Shown here piece after piece: positions 10,300 to 20,359 of a DNA stretch of 64,000 bases. The translations under genes were made by a program, and so were the position numbers. The notes under the pieces are model-generated. The model was not told the DNA's origin, did no database searches, and saw only the letters and a list, made by a program, of their open reading frames with translations. Every line of letters begins with the position of its first letter. The stretch's first letter is position 1. The DNA is taken from NCBI RefSeq assembly GCF_035046485.1, contig NC_085138.1, positions 95,885,779-95,949,778 on the forward strand, written 5' to 3'. The DNA comes from Aedes albopictus (taxonomy: Eukaryota; Arthropoda; Insecta; Diptera; Culicidae).

Positions 10300-11060
10300 A
10301 TGCCGTTAACAAAAAAAGGTGCATCGTAAAAGTCACAAAAATCATAAAAAGATAAAAAATTGCATTTACACAATAAGACCACCGACCCAAATTTCCTCCC
10401 ACATTTCACGGTTCCAGAGCTTGCTAACATTGCCCCGGTCACTCATCCCCAATTTTACCTTTATCATAACCGTCGAGTCCAGCGTGACGAAATCATCATA
10501 GTAGAGCAGTCGTCGACTTCGCCTGGCGCTCTCACGATTATCAGCTGCTGCTGCTGCAGCGACAAAGCTCCGCTCGTTGCCGTCGTTTATACCCGTCGTC
10601 GTCATTCCATCACTTCTGCTCCCCACGCCGCCGTCGACGATGAAGACGGCAATCGGCAGCCCCCTATCACAGCACGCCATATCTATTTTGGTTTCCTCTG
10701 TTATCGCTCGCTCCGGCGTCGCGTCGCGCCACGCCACACCACTTGTCGCTTGTGGGGTTTGATAGGCGCGCGTCCCACCTCTTCACTGGGGACGTCGATC
10801 GCACACTCGTCACTTTGTCGTTGGGCGGCGCTGACAAACCGCTCGCGACGACGACGCTGGTCGTCGTTGAAGTCTCACTCATACACTCCCGTCCCGACCC
10901 GTCCGTCAGTCACGACGCTTATTATTTTCCAAGGCTACTTCCTCTTCTTGCTTATAACACTCGTATAATTACATACAACACACAACATTTCGCGAGATTT
11001 TTTTCTTCGTCTTCTTTAGATTTTTTTGCCATCCAGGCCTGGCTCGCACTTCTATTCTTC
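10300..11060. other. GC-rich unique island, possible promoter or UTR
   Basis: The sequence is much richer in CG dinucleotides and GTCGTC-type triplets than its surroundings, and no transposon features were recognised. Overlapping ORFs on both strands (up to 202 codons at 10360-10968) have no domain, and open frames are expected in GC-rich DNA. An arthropod initiator-like TCAGTC is at about 10909. Either a 5' flank or untranslated exon of a nearby gene, or a conserved regulatory block; unproven. Confidence 0.35.
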
Positions 11061-11142
11061 GATTACACCGGGATACACTCGGAAAGATACTTTAGACCTG
11101 AGGCAGGATGTAAAAACTTCTTTCATTATTATTGATGAACAT

Positions 11143-11479
11143 ATTTCAGGCCAAACATTTCAATAGGTCCTATCTGCATTTGAGAGGCTCTCTTAGTTCA
11201 CTTTCTCTTTCAATTATTGCAAAGAGACGAACCAGCCAAGGGCTGAAAGTCTCTTTAATAAAGACAAATCAATCAATCAATCAATCAATTATTGCAATGT
11301 AATGGTACATTTTTCAACTATTTTTGCAGTACAAATCAATAGAAGATTGTTTTGACCATTGTTCAATGCAAGGAGACAATCATAATACAAATAACCAGTT
11401 GAGATATTAACGAAAGGGAGGGAAACCAAAGAGAGCCTCTCTTCTGCAGATAGGACCTTTAGACATGTTTGGCCTGAAT
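11143..11479. mobile_element. 337-bp TIR element containing an (AATC)n retroelement tail
   Basis: The left end TTCAGGCCAAACATTTCAAT and following AGGTCCTATCTGCA are mirrored at the right end (TGCAGATAGGACCT, ATGTTTGGCCTGAA); GAGAGGCTCTCTT near the left matches AGAGAGCCTCTCTT near the right, giving arms of about 50 bp. Inside, at 11249-11289, is a short stem (GTCTCTTTAATAAAGAC) followed by repeated AATC, which resembles the 3' terminus of a LINE or SINE. Confidence 0.75.
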
Positions 11480-11839
11480 TTGTACAACTTTCTACAAATT
11501 CTAAGCCCTTTTCAATGTGTTAAAATAGGGTACAGCAAACCTTCTGAAAAGTGATAAAAAGTTTAGTTTTTTACCAGTGTAGAAAATTTTCAAATTATTT
11601 TAAATTTTCTGGCAAATTTAATTACTAAGTAACTAAGTTACTAAGGAGTAACAAAGTTACTAAGGAAGTAAAGTCTAGCAACACTAACTGCTGCAATAAA
11701 AAATGTTCTAAAACACAAAACTAAAAAGTTATTCTGAAACTAGTTGAAATATCCGTCACTTTTTTTTTCATTTTTGTAACGTTTCGATGTTTGTGTTGAA
11801 GTCAATCTGCTAGGTTCTGCAAAAGACATTTTCTTCAAT
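11480..11839. other. Unclassified AT-rich sequence
   Basis: Contains a short tandem of TTACTAAGTAACTAAG-like units at about 11621-11670 and otherwise nothing recognisable. Confidence 0.4.
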
Positions 11840-12130
11840 ATGGAGCACAGTGTTTTTTTATTTCGATCTCGCCTTCGTTTCTTCTGTTGGGTGCGCTGGC
11901 GCTGCGCCGCTGCTTTGCTTCCTGTCATACTAATATCACATCACACATCGCATCGGTCGGTTCGGTCGTCGTTGTCGCTCCTCGCTCCCACACTCTTCGG
12001 GCGAATTATTTTTCCGTTATTGGCGTCGAATGCGTTCACTCACAGTTTCATTTTTTTTGCTTCTCCCTCTCATTTAGTCATTGATTCGTTGTTGGTTCTT
12101 CTTCTTCTGATTTTTTGTCTTCTTCGTTAA
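11840..12130. other. GC-richer unique island
   Basis: Stretch with GCGCTGGCGCTGCGCCGCTG at about 11893 and GGTCGGTTCGGTCGTCG at about 11955, then CTTCTTCTTC-type runs. The 96-codon ORF has low-complexity hydrophobic composition and no domain. Possible regulatory or untranslated sequence; unproven. Confidence 0.3.
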
Positions 12131-12245
12131 GAACCCATCCATTGCTTGTTATTGTATCATTTTCCAACTAAGTTCTTCCATTCATACCCCCCACAACAAA
12201 GTGCACTTTGTTCTTCTATCCTACATTAGTGTAACGTGTAAGTAA

Positions 12246-12464
12246 TACAGTATTGTTCCGATTTTATCACGGTCTCCGCGCGTCAGTCTTTCTTTTTTCA
12301 TTCATTTCCTGTTACATTTGAGAGCAAGGGGTTCCCATCTGCTTCAAAATGAATGTTAAAGGCGCGTTTTGCTACGATAAAAATATTGAAAATGCGTTTA
12401 GATTTTGTAGAATATTTAAAAACATTTTCGAAAAGGGGCGTGATAAAATCGGAACAATACTGTA
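12246..12464. mobile_element. 219-bp MITE, TACAGTATTG ends
   Basis: The ends are inverted repeats of about 26 bp with no mismatch seen, starting TACAGTATTGTTCCGATTTT; the right end is the exact complement, closing TACTGTA. The terminal TA fits Tc1/mariner-type target choice. The terminal plan resembles 58911-59130 (TACAGTA, a few bases, then CCGATTTT). Confidence 0.85.
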
Positions 12465-12828
12465 GTGGTTGGCTTAATGTTGGGTTTGGGTGTTTCGTGT
12501 AGGTATCGTTCGTCCATTCGTAATGAGAATCGATGACGTTCGGATGTCAGCGCAACCATAAACGACGATGGACAGTAACGTTGGTGGTGGTGGCGACAAT
12601 GAGTTGATGATGATCTTTTTTTGCATATGACATGATATCTTCGCGCGAATTTATTGACAATTTGTGGTTAAAGTTATGGCACTTATCGATGCGAAGTTAT
12701 GTGTGGTCTTGGATGTCCGAAGTACGGACAATAAACGTTTGAAGACATTGATGCATCGAGATCTGTTAATGCTTTACGAAATCTCCCAGGAAATTTTGAT
12801 TTGACGGTTTCACTAATTGCATTTTTAC
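12465..12828. other. Unclassified sequence
   Basis: Moderate GC, with a GTTGGTGGTGGTGGCGACAA run near 12580. No ORF or repeat structure recognised. Confidence 0.35.
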
Positions 12829-13615
12829 CCTTCTTACACCCATAAGAAGGGTATAAATACCGCTCGAAAAACTGACTTTCGATTCGAGGCCCGCAGGGCC
12901 GAGTCTCATATACGAATCAACGCACGTTTCTCAGCCGTCTGATATCCGATTTGGATTCTCTTAGTTGTGGAAGCTACAACATCCTAGTAGAACCCTATTG
13001 AATTTTATTACAATCGGACATTTGGTTACCGAGATATCTTTCGAAGAGTACTTTGATGTAATATAGGTTAGCTTTTTGAGAGATTTTTGACATTTAGCAT
13101 ATTGCTGAATATCTCAGCCATCTGTCAACCGATTTGAGTTCTCTTGGCAGCAAATGAAAGCTACAACATCCTAGTAGAACGCCCTGAAATTTTATTTCGA
13201 TTGGACATTTGGTTACTGAGATATCTTTCGAAGAGTACTAAGGAGTCATACAACTAAACTTTTTGAGATTTTTAACAAAGTGTATCATACTAAATATCTC
13301 AGCCGTATGTCAATCGATTTGGGTTCTCTTGGCACCAAATGAAAGCTACAACATACTAGTAAATTGCTCAGAAATTTTATTAGGATTGGACATTTGGTTA
13401 TCGAGATATCTTTTAAAGAGTACTTGGGAGTAATACAGGTTAACCTTTTGAGAGATTTCTGACCAAGTGTATCATAATAAATATCTCAGCCGTCTGTCAA
13501 CCGATTTGGGTTCTCTTAGCACCAAATGGAAGCTACAGTATCCTTGTAAAAGGCCCTGAAATTTTATTTCGATTGGACATTTGATTACTGAGATATCTTT
13601 CGAAGAGTATTTCAA
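12829..13615 (+). repeat. ~185-bp satellite, four units, with a leading hairpin
   Basis: CCGATTTGG-like markers at about 12956, 13129, 13314 and 13501 are 173, 185 and 187 bases apart. Each unit carries GCTACAACATCCTAGTAGAA, GGACATTTGGTTACCGAGAT and ATCTTTCGAAGAGTAC-like words. The array is preceded at 12829-12852 by the hairpin ACCCTTCTTACACCCATAAG plus AAGGGT. Non-coding. Confidence 0.85.
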
Positions 13616-13900
13616 TAAATTCCCTTTTTTATTATTATTATATTCGTTTGTTATCTTGCATGAGCTTTTGACCAGTCCATGGGAAATTATTCTTCAATCA
13701 ATAATGCTGACCTCATATAAAGTGTATACTAGCAGGTTATCGTTTTCAATAAAATTATAAACAACAAATTACAAATAATCAGGAATTCTATGAAAACTAA
13801 CAATATGTTAAATGAAAGCTTTGAATTTATGTATTGTGGGAAAAATGCAAGAACTGGACAGCCAAAATAACTAGCTAATTCCAAAACTGATTAGCATAGA
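13616..13900. other. Unclassified AT-rich sequence
   Basis: No gene or repeat recognised between the satellite and the next degenerate array. Confidence 0.4.
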
Positions 13901-14425
13901 AGATATATTATTTTTGTATTCCAAAAAGTCTTCTTGGGATTTCTCCCAGAGTTCCCATTGAAAACCCTTCAGGAATTTATGGTGGGATTTTGTCCAGAAA
14001 TTCTTGCTGCGATTCTTCCGAGAATTCCACCAGAATACTTCCGACAGTTATAAGCATCCCTTCAGATATGACCCTAAGAACTTTTCCAGGCATCATGTGT
14101 GGTACTTTCAAAAGTATTTCTTGGTATTCATCGAGAAATTCTTTTGCTGATATTCCTGCAGGACTTTTCCAAGGAATTTATATGCATCCAGAAATTTCCG
14201 TAAGGATTCAAAATTTCCCCGTAGAATCCCCATTCAGGAATTTATCTAGGGATTTTTAAAAGGGTTCTTTCAGAATTTCCTCTTGTTTCCTCCAGAAATT
14301 CTACTAGAGATTTTATCTGGAGATTCTACTAGGGAATTCTTAACAAATCTATGAGCGCCTTCAGTTCAGTTCAATTCCATTCCTGAAATTACTAAAAAAC
14401 AATTTATCTAGGGAATCCTCAGTGT
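13901..14425. repeat. Degenerate short-period array (GGAATTTC type)
   Basis: Words such as CAGAAATTCTTG, GGAATTTA and CCAGAAATTC repeat at about 20-30 bp. The 89-codon ORF at 13990-14259 is a by-product. Confidence 0.65.
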
Positions 14426-14506
14426 ATTTCTCCAGGACTCTTCTAGTCTGGCGTAGTTTACGGGTTGGGTCAAAAATGACCCTAATGCACAAGGAGGATT
14501 AAAGAA

Positions 14507-14867
14507 ATAGGAGGCAATCAGTGAAGTACTAGATTGAAAGTAGTGAGCTGGATTTTTGTATGGCGAGGTGACCAATTCTCAATTTCTGCAATGAAATGGT
14601 GCAAACAGCGAGGGTTATATGATTTATTGACTAATTTGATGCTGTTTGAGCAAAAGTTTGGATAACTGTGTTGTTGAAGTTGCAGGAAAAAATAATCCAA
14701 CAACACAGTTATTCGAACTTTTGCTCAAATAGCATAAAATTAGCCAATAAATCATATAACCTACGCTGTTTGCACCATTTCATTGCAGAAATGGATAATT
14801 GATCATCTCACCATACAAAAATCCAGCTCACTACTTTCAATCTAGTACTTCACTGATTGCCTCCTAT
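14507..14867. mobile_element. 357-bp foldback element, copy 1
   Basis: The element (14509-14865) is almost entirely two inverted arms of about 165 bp, starting AGGAGGCAATCAGTGAAGTA and ending in its complement. AT at 14507-14508 and 14866-14867 is the likely target duplication. Copies of identical length occur at 40790-41150 (same subfamily) and 23765-24125 (diverged). No ORF; non-autonomous and able to form a long hairpin. Confidence 0.9.
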
Positions 14868-15006
14868 TGCCTGATCAATTCCAAAGGAATTTCCTGTGTA
14901 ATTCCCAAAGGAATTATAGAAGTAATTATCAAAGGAATTGCTAGAGAATATCACAATGAATTTGCCGATGGAAATGCAGAAATAAAATAAAAATAAATTG
15001 CCTGAA

Positions 15007-15278
15007 AGTTTACAAAATAAAACGAAAGTCGTGAACTTCTGTCAACGACCAAAATTTTTGAAGCACAATTTAGCGCTGATTTCGAAACCGTGCTTCAAAA
15101 TTTTTTAAGTAGAACAGTTTTTGAGTTTTTGCTCAATATCGAGTTTTACAACTTTTCAAAATATGGTATTTACTAAAATTCAAATATGTTGCGGTTTGTT
15201 CAACTAATTTTAAATCTTTTTCCATAAATTAAAAGCTGAATATAATACCATTCGATCACCTGAATTCAGGTTTGCGTG
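15007..15278 (+). mobile_element. Partial copy of the TTA-flanked element
   Basis: GTTTACAAAATAAAACGAAA and the next 270 bases match, in reverse, one end of the element at 22271-22950. The outer CACTA and the rest of the element are missing, so this is a truncated, solo-end copy. Confidence 0.75.
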
Positions 15279-15799
15279 TTATTGTCAAATAAATTCTCAA
15301 AGGAATTTTGTAATGAATTTCCATTATTATAATCAAACAAACATTTAAAGAAAATGTGCATTGAAAAAAAAATGCAAAAATAATAATCAAGGATTTGTAG
15401 AAAGAACTATCGAAGAAATCGCCGAAGCAATTAAATAAATCTAAATAAAATTCTTAAAAAGTTCCGTGAAGGAGATTGTCAAAAAAAATTTGAAGAAATT
15501 TCCCAAGATGTTCCCATGGAAATTCCCTGATAATTTATCGACATACCAGACGAAGAAATAACAACACCAAAACAAGAGAAAAAATCTGAAAAACTCAAAT
15601 GTAATTAAGAACGGTTTTTCAAAGGAGTGCTGAAATGATTGCCAAAATAAATATCGAATCCGTTTTCAAAGAAATCGTTAAAAAATTCCAATGGAACTCC
15701 TAGAAAGCTTCCTATCAATTTTCTGGGAAATTTTCACAGGAGTTTCCTAAGAAAAAAAAATGAAAAACTCCTATAAAAATTCGAAAGCTTTCGTTTGAG
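15279..15799. repeat. Degenerate short-period array (GGAATTTC type)
   Basis: Same vocabulary as the other arrays (CCGAAGCAATT, GGAAATTTTC, AAAGGAG). It leads directly into the 154-bp satellite, just as 5861-6400 leads into the 6421 copy of that satellite. Confidence 0.6.
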
Positions 15800-16860
15800 T
15801 GTTCGACAATTCTGGTGCAGCCAGTATTTTTATAAATGGTTTAAATCGTGAGATTTACGATACTTAGAACAAACTCGTAGCTTTTTGCAACACTGAAGCA
15901 ATATAGTAAGCGAATCTTGCACATAATTAAAAGTATTCAGTAGTTTTAGCAACTTTGCCGAAGGAAATATGACGCTTAGAGACTAAACTGGAAGCTGCTA
16001 AGATTACTAGCGCTACTAGAAGACTAGAAGCGCTACTAGAAGAAAGATTTACTCTTTTGAGCAAGTTTGCCAAAGAGAGTATTCTTCGAAGAGGTTCAGA
16101 GATATATTACGAGATGTATTACGCATAGATCAAACTGAACATCATTCTTTGCAACTTTGCTAATGAACGGTATCCTTCTGTCCACTTATTAAGTAACGGA
16201 ATTTTCACGATTTTTCAACACCAACTCTTTGTATGAGAACTCACTTATCTCAAATCATCCTCTCCCCATAAATCCTTGCGTAATAATTGGAAAAATCGTT
16301 ACATATACGACGCCCTGACACTGAGCTCATTACACCGAGGGCCAGGTAGTGAATCAATTTTGAACTGAATTGTTTTCTACAAGAAATTTTTTATTCTTCC
16401 GATCAATTTTGCCAAAGTCAGATTTCTCTTGGTCCTAAATGGTCCAGAACGTAAGATATGCAACGTTTAGGCCAAACTAGAAGTTCATTAGAATACTAGC
16501 GCTACGCAGAGAGTGGTTCATGAACTAAATTGCTTTCTATGTGAAAACTCTTAGTCTTCTGAGCAGCATTGCCGAAGACAGTATTCTTCTAAAGGGTCTA
16601 AAACGCGAGATATACGACGTTTAAACTGAACTGAAAGCTCCCAAGAACACTAGCACCACGCAGTGAGTGATTATTGAACTAAACCGTTTTTTATGTGACA
16701 GCTCTTAGTCTTCTGAGCAACTTTGCCGAAGACAGTATCCTTCTAAGTGGTCCAGAACGCGAGATATACGGCGTTTAGAATAATCTGGAAGCTCCCAAAA
16801 ACATTAGCGCAACACAGTGAGTGATTCTCGAACTAAATTAATTTTACCCATCTTCTATGA
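15800..16860. repeat. 154-bp satellite array
   Basis: The markers GGTCCAGAACG or GGTCTAAAACG at 16441, 16595 and 16749 are exactly 154 bases apart, with more diverged units near 16290, 16090 and 15838. Conserved internal words are GCGAGATATACGACGTTT and TTGCCGAAGACAGTATTCTT. A local triplication of CTAGAAG-type words is at about 16008-16035. Confidence 0.85.
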
Positions 16861-16924
16861 GATAAACAACTTCTGGAAAACTTCAAGCCTCATTTTTTCC
16901 TAATTGTGTTTTTGTTCATCATTT

Positions 16925-17742
16925 ACTTTTGTGAAGCCTTTCAGAGAACCAAACACTGACTCCGACCACTGTCTCGTTGCCAGTAAGACTCGAGCACAGT
17001 TATTCATCTTGGAGAACTCAAGAACTCAGCGACTGTTGCGTTTGAATATCCAACGCTTCTCAGCAGAAGGTGTAGAAAATGAGAAACTTGATGAGCGGAT
17101 AAGGGAACTGAGTTCGAAGCGGCCCAAGGAAATGAAAGCTACTGAAAAAAATAATTCACCGCAGAAATAGAAAGCAGTATGAGGAGAATGCCATTACTGA
17201 GGTTAAGAACAATATGGAACAAAATGTAGAGATTTTCGAAGCTGTCAACTGCGTGCAAAGAAATACAGCAATGCAGCAAAGAAATATGCAATGACAGTGA
17301 AGGTAGTTTTAGTGAAGGTAACTTTTCGTAATGGAAATTTCGTAGACTGCCTTGGGCATAGAGGATTTGCGTACCTGCCACACGATTTACGATAAGCTGA
17401 GAAGCAAGGCGTTACTCAAAGAGAAGTGCGATAATGATGTTACTCGCGAGATGAAATAAAGGCATGTTGCAGCTGCGACTGCGAATAGGTAGTTTCTACA
17501 AGAATTCTCGTAGTTCGCAAACGTAGACAAAATTGTAAATTGTACATTGTATAAGGCATCGATCCTTCCGGTTGCCTTATACGGCCACAAGACTTGGGCG
17601 TTGAAGGAAGTCGAGTGAAGAGCATTTGGTGTCCTTGAACGTAAGGTGGTACAAAAAATACTCGGCGTTGAAAAAGACACTCGGCATCTGCCGGTGTCAC
17701 ATGAAACGAGGGTTATACCAGGTGTATAAAGAGATGTACATA
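16925..17742 (+). pseudogene. Degenerate LINE: endonuclease tail and RT C-terminal region
   Basis: The first open stretch (reading across 16904-17170) contains DSDHCLVASKTRAQLF, the conserved C-terminal SDH signature of AP-type endonucleases in non-LTR retrotransposons. After stops and a SINE fragment, 17545-17700 reads LYKASILPVALYGHKTWAL and then RAFGVLERKVVQKILG, matching the conserved region downstream of the LINE reverse transcriptase. The middle of the RT is missing. The clade (RTE-like is my guess) needs a tree. The copy is interrupted at 17743 by a TIR element and seems to resume at 18715. Confidence 0.8.
17315..17412 (+). mobile_element. SINE family B fragment inside the LINE
   Basis: ACTTTTCGTAATGGAAATTT, CTTGGGCATAGAGGATTTGC and CTGCCACACGATTTA match the middle of the family B SINE (compare 29055-29335 in reverse), followed by AAGCTGAGAAGCAAGGC. 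Head and tail are absent. Confidence 0.65.
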
Positions 17743-18714
17743 TATAGACTGTTTCAGAAATTATAAATACACTAACGATTAACTGCCATTTCAAAATTTT
17801 TGAGCACAATATCCAAAAAAGTTTCTTCTAGCTCTTATAGTAAACATGCCAATGAAGCAAATAATACCAATTTTGTTGATGTTTCTGGTAAAAGTTAAAA
17901 AAAATAGGGCTCTGTAAACTAGATGATTAAAATTTGAAGTTGCACAAAGTGGTCAACAAATGTAGCATAATAGAAAAGAAAAAAATCTCCCAGATAAAAT
18001 ATTAAATTTCCAAACACAACAAAAATTGCTGTATCGATAATAAAAGATATTGGTAAGAGTTATTTTTACTGGAATATTTGATCAAGATCCACCATTACGG
18101 GCTTTCTCAATGCAAAAAAAAAATGTTATCTCAACAACACCAGTAGCAACAAACGTTAAACAAACGAATGTCTTAATGATTGCTTACTGCATTCGTTTTT
18201 ATGGTATGACAAGCTTTGCCATCTGAAGGATCAAATGAGCTGAAAAAATAAATCTGTTTAGATTAAATGCGGTCAGGAAATCTAAGAAACTCTGTGATAG
18301 TTCTTTTGTTCCGTAGAAAACCTTAAAAAATAAGAAACTTGATCTCCGAAAAAATGTTGTGGAAATGCCTTGATCAAAATTTGGGAAAAATCGATTTTTC
18401 CCAAATTTTGATCAAGGCATTCCTTAGACAACTTGTTGAGAAAGCGAATGTGATAAAAATTTAGAGAATTTTTAGTGTTTAGTGATAAATAATGTTGAAA
18501 ACCATTAAAAACACCTTTGTGCAAATGCAAATTTGAAAAATTACGTTAATTGTTGGAGAACTCGAATGTTTTTTAAAATATCACGACAATTGAAAGGAAA
18601 TATAAAAATATGGAGTACAATATGTCATACTCTGAAAGAAGTTGTAAAAAATCATTAGAACAGTTCATGTAATTTAATAAACAAAGTGTATTTATAATTT
18701 ATGAAACAGTCTAT
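17743..18714. mobile_element. ~970-bp TIR element (family J), copy 1
   Basis: The left end TATAGACTGTTTCAGAAATT and the right end (complement, closing AAACAGTCTATA) form TIRs of about 35 bp that also share ATAAATACAC/GTGTATTTAT. It splits a LINE reading frame at a TA. A perfect 58-bp palindrome lies at 18364-18421. The second copy, 22257-24250, is about 90% similar by eye and carries two insertions absent here. No transposase ORF is recognisable. Confidence 0.85.
18364..18421. repeat. Perfect 58-bp palindrome
   Basis: Positions 18364-18392 and 18393-18421 are exact reverse complements with no spacer; the centre is AAAATCGATTTT. In the sister copy (23558-23597) 17 bases of the left arm are missing. 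Confidence 0.95.
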
Positions 18715-18800
18715 ATTATCATGCCAATAATACGAGGCAGATTGCGAGGCCCAGGACTGGGTCACTCGGACAAGGATTCTTCATTCTACTTATATTCAAC
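18715..18800 (+). pseudogene. LINE 3' fragment beyond the J element
   Basis: Reading through ATAATACGAGGCAGATTGCG gives IIRGRLRGPGLGH, which resembles the (I)xRxRLRWAGHVARM motif that follows the region ending at 17742 in related LINEs. This suggests the J element split a single LINE copy. Only a short, frameshifted piece remains. Confidence 0.5.
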
Positions 18801-18844
18801 AAAGCGAATTGAAGCCCAACAAGTAAACAAGTAGGGGACAAAAC

Positions 18845-19029
18845 GGCGGGCTCGATTCCCGTTCCGGTCGGGAACATTTTTTCGACTCCCTTGGGCATAG
18901 TGTATAATTGCAGGCAAAGAAAGTAATACCTGTGGTAGTACTCAAAGAACACTAAAGTTGAAGCGAGGCGGGCCATGTCCCAGTGGGGACGTCGAGCCAT
19001 AAAAAAGACGAAGAAGAAGGAGAAGAAGT
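18845..19029 (+). mobile_element. SINE family A, 5' truncated
   Basis: Begins within the tRNA-like part at GGCGGGCTCGATTCCCGTTC (B box) and continues through GGTCGGGAACATTTTTTCGA, CAGTGGGGACGTCGAGCCAT and an AAGAAGAAG-type tail. About 40 bases of the middle (CACAATATAC region) are missing. Confidence 0.85.
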
Positions 19030-19084
19030 ACAATATCAGCACTGAAATTAAAATTCCATAGACCACGCATGACCATATCGCTCT

Positions 19085-20110
19085 AGAATTTCCAACCAAC
19101 GTTATTCCATCGTTGAATCACAGTTTCCGCCGCCAAAACGACGCGTCATCGTTAGTAGCCGCGATCATCTAAACAAAACAGAGCCACAAATCCTACGAAG
19201 TTCGCATTCGATCTTTGTCATCACTTTGTCGGCACTAATTTATCACAGCGTCTCTTCGTCCGCTTCCACCACAGATTCCACCCGCGAAAATATGCTTCAC
19301 CGAACATCAGCTAGCTTCACAAACACAAAACTGCCAGCAGACTTTTTGGAAATTATCAATCCAAAAATACAGGATGACATTTTTTTGCCGGTAACCGGCA
19401 CGTCGACACGCTCAAGAACACACATGACATTCACCACTCCGTTCACTTGTCTTCTCGGTCAGAGCGCAGTGCGATTGGACCCCGTGACTCCCTGTAACCA
19501 CTTCAAACCCTTCCGGGCAATCACAGTCGCAGCCGGCCGTCGTCGTGACTCATTTTCCCTTCACCGGAACATTTAACCGAATCGAAGAATGATTCGCGAT
19601 GATCGAACGGAATCAATTAAACCCCAATAACAACAATGTTGGCAACACCACAGTTACGGTTGTCTACACAGTTGTTGTATGTAGAGGCCTTAATCAAGTT
19701 GACGGCGGCGGTCGTCGATGGTGTGTCACGCTTTTCTGGTACCTCCTCTAGCTGGTAGATTCTAATCGAGCTGATAGCGCGAGCGCGCGCGCGAGTCAGG
19801 CACTTACAAGACAACGACGCCAAATTACACGAACTTAGACGCAGCGTGCGCAAACGAGCATTCGGCCAAACCTACCCCGACCCGACGTCGCGACGGATGA
19901 ATCGATACTGCAGACTTGCCCGGCCTGCCCGCGGACTGAACCTTGAGGGGATTGCACGATTCCGCGCGCGCAGCACACACAACAAAATCGAATTGCCCTG
20001 CGATATCTGCTCCGGCTGTGGCGGCGATGGTGGTGTACTCCACTTCCTATCCAAACAGAATGGAATCGAAACATTTCGCGTAAAGTGCTCCACACACAGT
20101 CAGGGTGCTG
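19085..20110. other. GC-rich unique island
   Basis: About 1 kb of CG-rich sequence with short overlapping ORFs on both strands and no domain. It contains GAGCGCGCGCGCGAG at about 19781, an alternating purine-pyrimidine run. It ends just before LINE sequence. Possible promoter or untranslated region; unproven. Confidence 0.35.
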
Positions 20111-20359
20111 CGCTATGGGTCAGGGAGCTATGGAGATCGCTACAAAATGCAGAACATTCATAATCGGGCTGCGAGCAAACTTAGGGAAGATTGGGTAACC
20201 AATCTCGATGGGAACTTTGGTCGTAGGCTGACAGGGAAGGCGGGGATGATTTGCTTCTGCAAACCTGAGCGTCTGTTCTGCAGGAGGAGGGACTGGTAAC
20301 AATGACTGATCGACGTCCGAGTACCAGGGAAGGACTCTATGCTAAAATGTATACTATAG
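20111..20359. other. Possible LINE 5' sequence
   Basis: GC-richer sequence leading into the endonuclease region of the LINE at 20360. No conserved endonuclease N-terminal motif could be read, so its membership in the element is uncertain. Confidence 0.3.

Noticed and set aside
10360..10968. 202-codon ORF as a gene
   Set aside because: It overlaps four other open frames on both strands in GC-rich DNA, has no domain or plausible composition, and no splice or start context supports it.
11266..11289. (AATC)n as an independent microsatellite
   Set aside because: It directly follows a stem-loop and GGGCTGAAAGTCTC-type sequence, so it is better read as a retroelement tail.
12829..13615. CRISPR-like array
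   Set aside because: Units of about 185 bp are repeats throughout with no unique spacers, and the DNA is eukaryotic; this is satellite.
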